Made by a program: the position numbers and the translations under genes. A model generated the notes under the pieces. That model saw nothing but the letters and a program-made list of their open reading frames with translations. It searched no databases and had not been told where the DNA came from. From Cymbomonas tetramitiformis (lineage: Eukaryota; Chlorophyta; Pyramimonadophyceae; Pyramimonadales; Pyramimonadaceae): a stretch of 64,000 nt of DNA. The stretch lies in the NCBI GenBank assembly GCA_001247695.2, contig LGRX02034816.1:1-64000 (forward strand). Direction: 5' to 3'. Below are positions 13,901-25,900 of the stretch, in pieces (position 1 is the stretch's first letter; every line of letters starts with the position of its first letter).

Positions 13901-16900
13901 CACATGCGGCCCGGCTCGTGCTGCATCGGCAGTTGCAGGCTCCGCCTCCATCTTTAAGGCATCCTCTGTCGCCATTGTACAACTCCACCGCGTGACCGGC
14001 CCACCAAGACGCTCCCCGCTAAGACAGCCCGACATTCGCAGCCCGCGTAACGTGCTCGCCACTGCCGGCAGCGCTCCGATAGATGCTGCTAGGCGGCGCC
14101 CCTCTTCAGCCGTGTGCAGCGCATGCACGAACCCTGCCTCCAGAAGGTGCTTGGCATCGGCCAGGCCGTGCTGCAGGCATGCAGATGCCGAGGTGGTCGG
14201 CCCCACCAGCGCCACGCGGCCCAAAGCGGTGCGCAGCAACTCCGTGGCCACCGTGGCTGCTGGAGCCGCACAGCGGAGGTCCGAGTACGACGCCAGCAAG
14301 CATTGCGCCTCCCCGGCACCGCGTCCCAGAATGGCAATCACTGGCACGCCACCCAAACACTGCAGCGCCGCGCCCGCATCCTCTAGCGCCCTCTGCCCCC
14401 GCACCACATCCTCCACCTCGCCAGCAACCTCGCTTGCGTCACCAGGCTGGTCGCCCCAACAATGAAGCAGCACAGCTTTAAGCGCCGGCCACCCCCGCAG
14501 CTCCGCCACCGCCGCATGCATCTCCCGGGCGAGGGGGAGCGCCGGTGCGTAACTCAGCTCGATCTCTGCCACCCCGGTTGCGGCATCCAGAGACAACCTG
14601 GGAGTGGCCGCCGCCGCCCGAGAGCCCCCTTGAAGGCCCTCAGAGTGCACCGAGGCGCCCTCAGCTAGCAGCAGCAGCCGCTCGAGTTCGGCATCCACCT
14701 CCGCTGGTGAGCCCAGAAAGTCGAACAGGCCGTGGAGCAGCGCCGTGCCAGCGTCCATCGAGCTGCCCGCCAGCCTCCACATGACGCCCCTCGGGAGGCT
14801 GCGGCACCCGGCGGCTGCCAGGAGGATGGGGCTGCTGGCATCCTCGAGGGGGGGCAGGTGGACCACGGCACCCGCCTCTGCGAGTACTGCCAGCGAGTGC
14901 CGCAGCACCACCAGCCACGCGGCGCCGCGCAGAGCGGCGGCGCCGCACACCAGAATGGTGGGCGTCACGCGCACGCGAAGCTGCTCCGCCAGCGCCACAC
15001 AGCCCTGCAGGCCGTCCTCTGCCCCGCCCTTGCCCGGGTCCTCCGTTGCCCCTGCCTCCAGCTCCGCGCCGGTGCAACGAAGCACGAGGACCTCCCTGGG
15101 GGGGACGCACGACAAGGCCTCTGCCAGACGCGCGCCGCTGGGGCCCGCCGCAGCCGGGACCTCGCACGTGTACGCATTTCCCAGCCGCCGGATCCATGGA
15201 TGTGGCTGCGCTTGCATGGACGGAGCCGTCTCCAGCGGCCAGCACAGGTACGCCGCACGGTCGAGCCACGTGGCGCCCCCTGCACGCATCAGCGGGATGC
15301 AATTTTGCACCCCTGCGGCGGGCGCCGCGGCAAGCGAGGCCGCCAGCTGGCGAGCAGCAGCACTGGTCGCCTCCAGGGTTGGCTGGAGCTCACTGATAAG
15401 CCCGGAGGCGAGCATTTGCGCCGCACCCACCGGGCTGCCCCTTCCCAGCAGGCACAGCTTCGTCGCGGCTGGGGCGCCGATAGCCTCGGACAAGGCGAGC
15501 GCCAGCAGCGCGTGGAGGCCTTCGTCGTGTGGCCTGCTGGGCGGCTCGTTGCCGTCGGTCTCCAGCTGGAGGCATGCACTGTGGTCGGCGATGCAGTAAT
15601 CCGCTACCAGCAAGCTTACAATCAGGGCCATCGGCACGATTCGCCCCGTCAGCACCGCCACGACCGGCACGCCGAGCTGCCGCAGTTGCGAGAACGCCGC
15701 GAGCATCGCATACCTGCGGGTGCCCCCAGGTGCCCGTTACTTGCAGCAAAACGATGCCACCGATGTAGTGTCAGCAGTGCAGGGTGTGCCTGCAGAGGGC
15801 CGCTTCGCATGCACGAAGCGCGCACCCATTAGGATCAAGCCGCACACGCCCGGGGAGATCTGACGCCCGGGGAGACCCTAGAACCCTAGAACCCTAAAAG
15901 GATCAAACTACAAATGCCAATATCTTGACCCTGCTTGCGAACGCATTCCCCTCGTCTCTGCCGAGGCTTCCCCAGGAAGGATAGCTTCGAACCAGAAATC
16001 CCGTGCCATCGAAGAACAAAGTGAGAGCAGCTGCTGGGTGGGGGACCGGCAAGGCCCGTGCTGCGGCAGGGATCAGATGCGAGCTTGCGCTGGGCGGGTG
16101 GCTGAGGAACAACCTATGGCGCGGCAACCACAATGCTTGCTGTGCCTCTTCCAGGGCTTCTTCCGCTGGGGAGGCGCCGAGCAGGCTCTCCGTCAGCCCT
16201 TCCAGCACCAGCACCCGTGCTTCCACCTTGGACAGGTGCAGCGCCGCCAGCTCCAGTTCTCGGAGGCCAGCGTGCCCCGGCGCCGCATCCCTCGCCAGCT
16301 GCAGCACTGCCACCCCCAACCGCTCGTCAAACGAGAGCTGCACCCACTGGCGTGGCGCCGGCGCCGCTGCCAGAAGCGCTGGAGGGGTGGGATTGGTCAA
16401 ATTGGCCAGGAGCGCCGCCTCGATGGATCGAGGTGAGGTGGGGTCGTGGCCGAAGAGGCCGCGCGCAGCCTGCAGAGAACGCGGGTTTGCCAGCAACCGC
16501 TGCAGCTCCGCGTCCACCTCCTCCGGCGATCCCACAAAATCCACCAGGCCGCATTGCAGCGCACTCCCCGAATCCAGCACGTCTCCTGTGCATCCCATCC
16601 CCCCAACCCCCCATGCCACTCAGCCAGGCTGCATCCTGCCTGCTGCCCCTCGAGATGACCCGCTGAGCACCCACAGGCAGCAGCCTCCCCGATAAGGCTG
16701 CTCTGAGCAGTGCCGATGCATGCCAAGGGTCGCAAAACACTGGACCGTGTCAGGCCGGGTCCACATACTCCCATGCATGCCACAGACACCACACACCGTA
16801 GATTGACATCATCGTCCACATCAACGCGCGTATACACACATGACAGGCACCGCAATCAAAATCCGAGGCTGGTCATCTCTACGGGCACTGGAAGTCTAGC

Positions 16901-19900
16901 TGAATGAGCCCTGCTCTGGAATCTCTCCCGGAGGGGGCACCTGATGGGGCCGAGGTAACGCAAGTCCTCACCTGTACACATGAGGCGCTTGCACATGCTG
17001 GGGGAGAGGCGGCGGCGGGCTGCCACACTGACGAGCCCGGGCAGCACCCCGCGGCGGATCTCAGGGAACCCGAAGGTGGCGCTGTGCGTAGCGAGCACCA
17101 GCGTGGCCGCCGCTGGGAAGAGCATGCCCCCCCCGCGAGTGGTGCCCTGGCAGACCGCGATGAGCGGCACCGGGGACTCAAGCACGTGGCGGAAGTGCGG
17201 CAGCGCATGGTCCACCACGTCCAGGAAGGCCGTGGTGCTGGCGTCCCCGGTGCCGGCGCCCTCGCTCAGCATGGAGGCCTCCGCGCTCGCGCCGAGGCAG
17301 AACCGCTCGGCCGAAGCGCCCCGCACCACCGCCACCTGTGCGGCGCTGCCCTGCAGCCGGCCTAACCCGAGAGCCTGCAGCCCCTCCTGAGAGAGCACCT
17401 CCGGCACCGTGATCTGCACCACTCGCTCCTCTCCCGCCTTGGCTGACACCGGCGCGCCCGCATGCGGCTCCAGCACAACAGGCGCCATACCGACTGTCTC
17501 CACCTCGAGACTCGCCTCCGCTTCAGCCTCGCTGGCCTGCACGGGACCCGGGCAGTCCACTCACCCTTTGCTATCCGAGTGGCGGTCACATCCATGCAGC
17601 TCCCAGAAATCAGCTCAGCAGGGGTCATCTTCGGGATGTGCAAGCGCCTCAAGCAGGATGCACGCGGTGCACTCAGCTCGATGGGAAGTGGCGCCAGCCG
17701 TCGATGCCGTGAAGATTGAGGCGGGCTCACGCAGCGCACGGCATGCTCTGATGGGTTGGCGAGCGCCACGCCGAAAAGGCACGGCATCAGCGTCGCCAAT
17801 CATGAACCGCACTTCGATGCAGACTGCGACCGTGCCGCGCATTCGGAGAATCGCGATCAGGTTAGGGGCATTACCGAGAGGACATCCACTGTGGCACCTG
17901 CCGCCATCTCCGGCGGCGGCCCCGGATGCTTCTGCTGCTGCAGGTACCTGCGGGAGAACTCCTTATACCCGCTGCGCCGGCAGTGCGCGTGGCGCGTGGC
18001 CTCGTCAGCGAGGTGCGCCGAGTCCACGGGCCGCCGCTGCTCCATGAGCACCTTGGCACTTGCCGCGTCCCCGGCAAGCTGCCGAGCGACCGCCATTGCC
18101 CTCGCCTTGGCGCCGGCAGGGTCCGTTGCCAGCTCGTTGACCAGCCCAGCTTGTAGGGCTGCGGTAGCAGTGAGGGGGGTGTCACGGAGGTACATCGAGG
18201 CGGAGGTGGCAGGGCCGGCGTGCCAGGTGAGGGTTCGGGTGAGGTCCCCGATGGGGCACACTCCCCGAGGAAGGTTGCCGTGGCGCAGTGTGGCGGCGGC
18301 TGTGCAGACGCGATAGTCCGCATTCATGGCCAGGGCCAGGCCGCCGCCCAGCACTGTTCCATGCACCGCGCACACCACCGGCACCGGCAGGGTGCGCACT
18401 GCAGTCACGGCCGCCGACTCCATGGCCACCACAGCGCTCATCCCAGCCCACGTGGTGCTTGCGCCGGGCGTCTCGCTGTCGTACGGGTTCCCGCCAGCAC
18501 AGAAGTGCTGCCCCAGGCCCTGCGCGTTTCCCCAGCCCCCAAAGACCCCCACAACCCCCTCTGATGAGTCTCTGCAAGAGCCTGTCGATTTCAAACAGGC
18601 GGTCCGCGCATTAGTCGGCGGGAGTGCATGGGGATGCGAAGGTGGTGGTGTTTCTCTGTCCATAGTGCAGCCTCCCCATACTAGACCATCCACGCATCAG
18701 CATGCGGGTGATGTTTCTGCAACTACAGCATCATCTCTTTCTCCGCCCCCAACCCTCAATCAGAATAGTGGCACATCCGCCGGAGGCAATGCTGCTGCTG
18801 CTGCTGCTCGCATCATTGACACCTCACCACCAGCTTTGCCGTCTTCACTGTTCTCATACTACCTGGTATATGGCAGGGTGCGGCGCAGCAGCTGCGGTTT
18901 CTTGTTGAGGCCAGGTGTGCCATTCTCCATCATGACGGAGGGTTTTGCAGCGATGCGATAGGCGCAGAGGGGGGCTTTTCTGAGCTCACGCCAGGTGTGC
19001 CATTCTCCATCATGACGGAGGGTTTTGCAGCGTGCGATAGGCGCAGAGGGGGCTCTTCTGAGCTCACGCCAGGTGTGCCATTCTCCATCATGACGGAGGG
19101 TTTGCAGCAATGTGATAGGCGCAGAGGGGGCTTTTCTGAGCTCATGCCAGGTGCGCCATTCTCCATCATGACGGAGGTTTTGCAGCGATGCGATAGGCGC
19201 AGAGGGCTCTTCTGAGCTCACGCCAGGTGTGCCATTCTCCATCGTGACGGAGGGTTTTGCACCAATGTGATAGGCGCAGAGGGGGCTATTCTGAGCTCAC
19301 GCCAGGTGCGCCATTCTCCATCATGACGGAGGGTTTTGCAGATGCGATAGGCGCAGAGGGGGCTCTTCTGAGCTCACGCCAGGTGTGCCATTCTCCATCG
19401 TGACGGAGGGTTTTGCACCAATGTGATAGGCGCAGAGGGGGGCTCTTCTGAGCTCATACCATGGCGTGGCATTGGCACTAGCACGGAGAGGGGGGCACGC
19501 ACCTGCAGCGCCACGGCACGGAGGGGAGGGCAAGCACCGCACGGCCGGGGGGGGCAAGCACCTGCAGCGCCACGGCACGGAGGGGGCAAGCACCTCCATC
19601 GCCACGGCACGGAGGGGGAGGGCAAGCACCTGCAGCGCCACGGCACGGAGGGGGAGGGCAAGCACCTGCAGCACCACGGCACGGAGGGGCTCCCATTTCC
19701 GAAGGTGGTCCACGGCATGCTGGAGGTCGTCAAGGAGCATCGCCCCGAGTGTGTTGAACCGCATCGGGTCATTGAGCTCCAGCACCGCCACCCCGCTGGG
19801 CCCGTCGTCCAGCAGAAGGTTCACCAGACTGCCGGCTGCCGGCTCCCCTGGAGACCGCGGCCCTCCCTCCGGCAGCGCCAGGCCGCCAAGCAGCACGAGG

Positions 19901-22900
19901 GCCTCCGGGAGGGTGGCGGCGGGGAGCTGCCTCTTGGCGGCCCTCACCAGGCTGCTGGACCCAATCTGCTGGAAGCGCTGGAGCAGGCGCTGCAACTCCA
20001 GCTGCGTCTCTGCAGCCTCACCCATGAAGTCGGCCAGCCCACAACGCAGCGCCTCGTGCGCTGTCACTGGACTCTGCAGCAGCATCCGCCGGCGGCACCA
20101 GCTCCCCGGTGTCCGTGCCCCCACTGCCTCGCATATCTGACGCCATCAACCCCATGCAGAGTCAGTACACGCCCCTCGGCACAGTCAGTACGCGCCCCTC
20201 GGCAGAGTCAGTACACGCCTCGGCAGAGTCAGTGCGCCCCTCGGCAGAGTCAGTACGCGCCCTCGGCACAGTCAGTACGCGCCTCGGCACAGTCGCACCC
20301 CTCGGCAGAGTCAGTACGCGCCCCTCGGCAGAGTCAGTACGCGCCCCTCGACAGAGTCAGTACGCGCCCCTCGAATCGATTCCTCGGACCCCTGCGCGTC
20401 GAGGGGTGCCGGGACGGGGCATGCAGGGACGTACTAGGGCACGCGCTTGAGGGCTGCTGGGTGGAGGGAAGGTGAAGGTGATGTGTGGCGCCACGAGCAC
20501 GAAGGTGGAAGCAGCCGCCACGAGGAGTGCCGCAGGCCCAAGGGAAGCGGCATCTCCCCCGAGCACTGTCAGCACGGGCTCCGCGCTTGCCGCCAGCTGC
20601 CTGTACAGCGCCAGGCCGGCCTCCAGCCCCTCGACGGCTTGCAGGGCAGCAGCGTCGAGCCGCAGCACCAGCACCTGCGCCAACACCTCCTGCACCTCAG
20701 CACCTCCTTGACGGCTCGCGCTGCTGCTGCCTTGAGCGGGGGCGCTGGAAGCAGCGCCACCTCGAGCCGAAATGGACCAATCTAGCTCACCCTCTATTAC
20801 CAGCCCATCCCTCAAGGGGCGGCAGGTCCGAGGGGTTCCGCCTGCTCTGCCAGAGGTGTGTAGGGGAACCTGCCGGCCCCCCCTCATTCTCCTCCCTACA
20901 AATCTCATACCCATGAAGCCGGCACTGTGCTATAGGCCTGTGCGATGGCAGGCTGTCACTGGTTGCTACATCCAGCACTCGCATTGGCAGTGTGACACGT
21001 CATCGAATCGGGGCGAGCAGGAGCAGTAGCAGGAGCAGGAGCAGGAGCAGCAGCGCTAGCTGGAGACATGGAGGCGCTTGCACACATGCTGGGGCCGGCA
21101 ACATATGTGGTGCCCAAGTGCAAGCCCCAGCATGATGCATGGCACCAGAGGAATCTCCCTGAAGCAGTCAGCGCCCCCCCGCCCCAGGGCATCACCTGTT
21201 TGCCCTCCCACGTCAGCGCGCGCTGCAGGTCTTCCAGCTCCACGTGGACTCCGCGCTTAGTGGGCGCAGCCGCCTCGGCACACTTTGCTGGCAGCACCAC
21301 CCAGCACCTCCCAGGGACCACCGCCGCAGCCTCTTGCCCGGCGGCATCCGCCAACACCGCAAAGGAGGCCAGCCCCCACACCAGGGCAGCTGCCAGCGCT
21401 CCCTCAACCTGACGGTCCATGGACCTCTTCTCGGTTGACTGATCGACGAGCTCCCGTGGCACCTGCACCGGTCCAAGATGGGTAACAAGCCCACGCTTTC
21501 ATCAGTGAGGGCGCTGAGCCCAAGCTTCATCAGCGACGGCGCTGAGCCCAAGCTTCATCAGTAACGGCTCTGAGCCCAAGCTTCATCAGTGACGGCGCTG
21601 AGCCCAAGCTTCATCAGTGACGGCGCTGAGCCCAAGCTTCATCAGCGACGGCGCTGAGCCCAAGCTCCATCAGTGACGGCGCTGAGCCCAAGCTTTTGCT
21701 CAGCAGGGCCTGCGTTTGGGTCATATGGAGGTAGCGTGTGAGCCATATGGAGGTAGTGTTTGGGTCATATGGAGGTAGCGTGTGAGCCATATGGAGGTAG
21801 CGTTTGGGTCGTATGGTGGTAGCGTTTGGGTCATATGGAGGTAGTGTTTGGGTCATACAGAGGTAGTGTTTGGGTGATATGGAGGTAGTGTTTGGGTGAT
21901 ATGGAGGTAGTGTTTGGGTGATATGGAGGTAATGTTTGGGTGATATGGAGGTAGTGTTTGGGTGATATGGGGGTAGCGTTTGGGTGACATGGAGGGAGCG
22001 ATTGGGTGATATGGAGGTAGTGTGTGGGTCATATGGAGGTAGTGTTTGGGTCATATGGAGGTAGCGTGTGAGTCATATGGAGGTAGCAATTGGGTGATAT
22101 GGAGGGAGTGAGTGGGGCATGTGTGCGTCGTGGGGTCAGCGCGATGTCGGCATTCAAAGCAACAACTGCTGCAGTCCCGCATCACGCAGGAAGAGAAGAG
22201 AGCGAGCGATAACTGGGCAGCAGCGGGATTGCTTGAGAGCGGGGCTCGCCTGGACGTGGCAGGCAGGCAAGCCCTGCGATTCACGCCGCTGCATGAGCGC
22301 GGCAATGTTTCCCACGGCTGCCATGGCATCCTTGTCCAGGCTATCGGAGGGCTCCTGTACCCCCAGCGCCAAGAAGAAATCCAACGGTGCGGAGCGCGTG
22401 GCGGCGTCCAGGGCCCATGCGTCCTGAGACTGGGCACCAGGGGAACCCCCTAACACCCACACGATCCCCCGGGCCTGCCATGCCATGCAACGCGCCCCGC
22501 ACACGGACACGCTCTCCGCCCGCTCCACCTGCACCTCCGCGCCCACGTCTGCAAGCATCTCTGGCAGAGCCTCCACCGATGCTAGTTTCTCTGCCCCCCC
22601 CTTGCCGTCTGCCCCGTGCTCCAGCGTCGCTGCTGGCCGCACAACAATTAGCACCACCCGCGCGGCGCCGCGCTCGCTCAGCAGACGCACAGACTGCAAG
22701 CAGAGGAGGTCCCCGCGGCCGACCACGACGCAAGTGACCTCTGCCGGCAGCGCGGGAAGCTCAGGCAGCCGGCCAGCCCCTTTCCCCAGCTGAGTGCGCA
22801 GCACGCGGCGGCCTTCTGTGCGCAGCCACACCGCTGGCTCCGGTGGATTCGTGCGCAACTCCTGCAGCAGCCTCCTCAGCGTCTCCGCTCCGACCACCAT

Positions 22901-25900
22901 GCCGCTCGACGCCTCCGGTGCCTCCCCGTCCACTGCCGCACAGCACAGGGGCAACCCCGGGACACCGCGGCGCAGGCCATGCGTCACCCCCAAGAGCTCA
23001 GCGCAAGATGGAGCAGTTCCACCTCCGGCCGTCATCATCGCCAGGAGAAGCCGTGGCGCATGGCCGGAGGAGCTGGCACGATGCAGCTCCGCGACGCCAT
23101 CCCCGACCCTCCGCACCGCCTGCAGGGAGGCCTCGTGCGGGCGCGGCGCATGTGACGCTGACGCATGTGACGCTGGCAGCGACGCGCTGAGAAGAAACAC
23201 CACTGCCCACCAGCGCCGCGAGGCCAGCAGCTCCGTGAGGGGGCCCGCTGCCAAGAAATCTATCCGCTCCCCCCGAAACGCCTCCGACCCTGCCGGCACC
23301 GCAGGCCCATCCAGCCCTGCCCCCTCCAAGAGGACCACGTGCACATCCAGGTCACTGCACTGCTCTGATAGGTCACGTGTCAGGTGCTGCACCGCCTCGC
23401 TGACCAACACTAACGTTGCCCCTCCGCCGCCCACCTCCCCCGATAACACATCACTCCGCTGCAGGCGCTGCTCGCACCACCCCGCGCTCTGCAGCACGTG
23501 CACTGCAGCGCCATGCGTAGGGGATCCCTCCGTTGCGCCTGGGGCGAGGCCACCAGGCCCGGCGGACCCAGGCCCAAGCTGCACTCCGCGCAGTACCAGA
23601 AAGGGGGCCTCGGCGCTTCCCGGGAACCCGCCGCCCCCGTTAGAGTCCCCGGGGAGCAGAGTCAGATCCGCGGCCACCGCCTCCGGGCCGGCTTCGAGGA
23701 GCTGCACGAGCGCCCACACCTCGAAGGTGCGGGCGGAGGCTGCCGCCGGGCGCTCCCCCCACCCGATGCGGTCCACGGAGGTCCAGCCAAGGCCCCCGGG
23801 GAAGGGCCGCCCGGCAGCCCTCTGCGCCACCATCACGAGCAGGTGATGGGCGCCCTCGAGCACCGCCGGATTCAGCCACTGCCCGGCGTGCGTCAGCGAA
23901 GATACTTGCAGGCGCAGCCGCGCCACACCCTGCCGCGTCCCGAGCCATGCGCTTCCCACTGTCTGTGCCGCCGGGGCGTAAACTAGTCCGGTGGTGGCCT
24001 CGAGAGTGGCGTACAGGGCCGCCCCGGTCACCTCTGTGGCGCACTCTCGGCACCTCTCCGCCACGTCGCTTGGCGCCATGGGCATTGCTCCGAGGCGGAG
24101 CTGGCCCTCCATGTGCACCGCCACCGCGCCTCGGGGGGCACGCCCCACTTGATGCATCCCCTGCTGGGCACCACTTGTGGCTCTGGAGCTCGACACCTGG
24201 AAGCTGCCGGGCTGGTCCGCCCGCGCTGCCCCGCTGTACATCAGAGTCGGGCGGTCCTCGGCCGCGATGTCCGCAGCCGCAATCGCGAGTGACGTCGGGA
24301 AGGTGACGTGGGTTAGGCTGGTGCGCGCGGTCGCTGGGGCGCCCACCGCACTTAGCACACTGAGCACCAGCTCCAGGAAGAATACCGCGGGGAGCTCGGC
24401 CCACGCTGGCTGCTGCTGCTGCTTCTGCTGCCGGGCCTCCGTGAAGTCCTGGAGGGTGTATTGGGCGTAGACGCGCACCGGCAGCACCGCTGTGCACGCG
24501 TTGTGGACATCACCCTGTCACTCTCCCCTCCGCCCAAGGTGATAAGCACATACCACAGGCGAGTATCGCGCCAAATCGGAGTGATCAGACGACATGCAAG
24601 ACTGGTGGAAGGGCCATGCCATTGATGGCCATGACCATGACTCCCAGAACCCCGAGAATGGAGCACAGCATGTAACATCGTCAGTGCAGCTTCCAGTGGT
24701 TGCTTTCCTACTGCATTCCTCGTCGGAGCTGACTCTGGAATCTTAAAAACACGTTGTCAACTGCTCTTACCAGCGCTTCCGTGTCGAACTCCGGGTCGAT
24801 GACTGACCCGGAGTCGAGCACCACCACTTCTGGTTCTGAAGGCTCATCACGTGCTGAGCGAGGAGCTGAAGGGTAAGAGCATCACTGAGCTGGAGGGAGA
24901 CTTGCTTGAGGTTGAGGGGCTCGAGTCGGCGCAAAAGGGACACCGACTTCAACAGCGGGTTGCGGCCATCTCTGCGAACTGGGTCAAACTGGTGGCTGTG
25001 CCTGAGGAGGCGGCCCAGAAGATCGAGAGCGGGGCGGTGAAAATCCCTGGACTAAACGACTACGCGGTGCAGAGGGTTGCCCTTATGAAGGAGGTGGACA
25101 AGCTGGCGGAAACAGAAGTGGTGGTGCTCGATTCCGGGTCAGTCATCGACCCGGAGTTCGACACGGAAGCGCTGGTAAGAGCAGTTGACAACGTGTTTTT
25201 AAGATGACGAGGAACGTGTCCAAGTAATGCGCGCTAGATGCGCACGCCTGCACATGGTCCTCTGCCTAGCCTCCCTCAAAGTGCGATGCACGCCCGGCCG
25301 CACCGGTCAGGCTCGATGCCGTGCAACCCTGCTGACGCAAGCGCGGTCACGCTGCTCGACTATTCACAGCGCATGTGCGGAAAGGCCAGGTTGACTCGGG
25401 CCCTCGGCGAGCCTCGCAACGCGTTCACCGAGCGGCCTGGCTGCAGTTGCCGAGCTGGAAGCAGTACCTTCCAGGAGGCTGCCTGCGAGCCCAGGAAGTG
25501 CTGGGTGAAGCACGGCAGCGGGTAGCTGCGGCGCTGCAGGCCGAGCTCCAGGGGGCTCGGACTCGCGGCGCTGCTGCCAGGAGTTGCAGAGGTGACCACC
25601 GCGGAGGCGATGGTCCCGGCAAACCCGAAGGAGGACACCGCAGCGTGGCGCGCCCCATCCGGCAGCGGCGCGCCCCCTCCGGCCGGAAAGCGCACGGGGA
25701 GCTCCCCGAGGGGCCGCGCGACATGCGGATTGAGCTGCTGGAGGTGCAGGTTCGGAGGCGCGCGGCCGGCGTGAATGACGAGCAGCGTCTTCAGCACCCC
25801 CGCCAGCCCCGCAGTGCCCTCGGTGTGCCCGAAGCTCGTCTTCACCGCCCCGAGCACCAGGGCCTCGCATCCTGCACACCCCGCCTCCGCTTCCACACAG

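Noticed and set aside
14732..15832. Long plus-strand open frame (about 366 codons) opposite ECH-3/ECH-4
   Set aside because: It is an antisense shadow of the GC-rich PKS exon. The minus-strand frame shows conserved crotonase motifs, the plus-strand frame shows none.
17537..17564. A 28-base intron next to ECH-2
   Set aside because: A plain 338-base intron from the donor TCTCG|GTAATG (17875) to the acceptor at 17536 is in phase and joins the two domains, so the tiny intron is unnecessary.
18911..19460. Regularly spaced repeats considered as a CRISPR array
   Set aside because: The copies are contiguous with no unique spacers, in an intron of a eukaryotic gene, and there are no cas genes.
20956..21195. 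Extension of the linker exon to the full 170-codon frame
   Set aside because: A donor (AAACAG|GTGATG at 21196) ends the exon. The remainder is Ala/Pro repeats from an AGGAGC microsatellite.
21614..22054. Minus-strand Thr/Pro/Tyr-rich frame of 146 codons
   Set aside because: It is the translation of an intronic 22-base minisatellite, not a structural protein.
22794..23846. Plus-strand frame of 350 codons over the DH3/KR3 exon
   Set aside because: Ser/Pro/Arg-rich translation typical of antisense GC-rich DNA, with no family features.
24851..25207. The plus-strand frame as a PKS-related domain
   Set aside because: It is on the opposite strand, lies in an inverted-repeat element and has no ACP, docking or enzyme motif.
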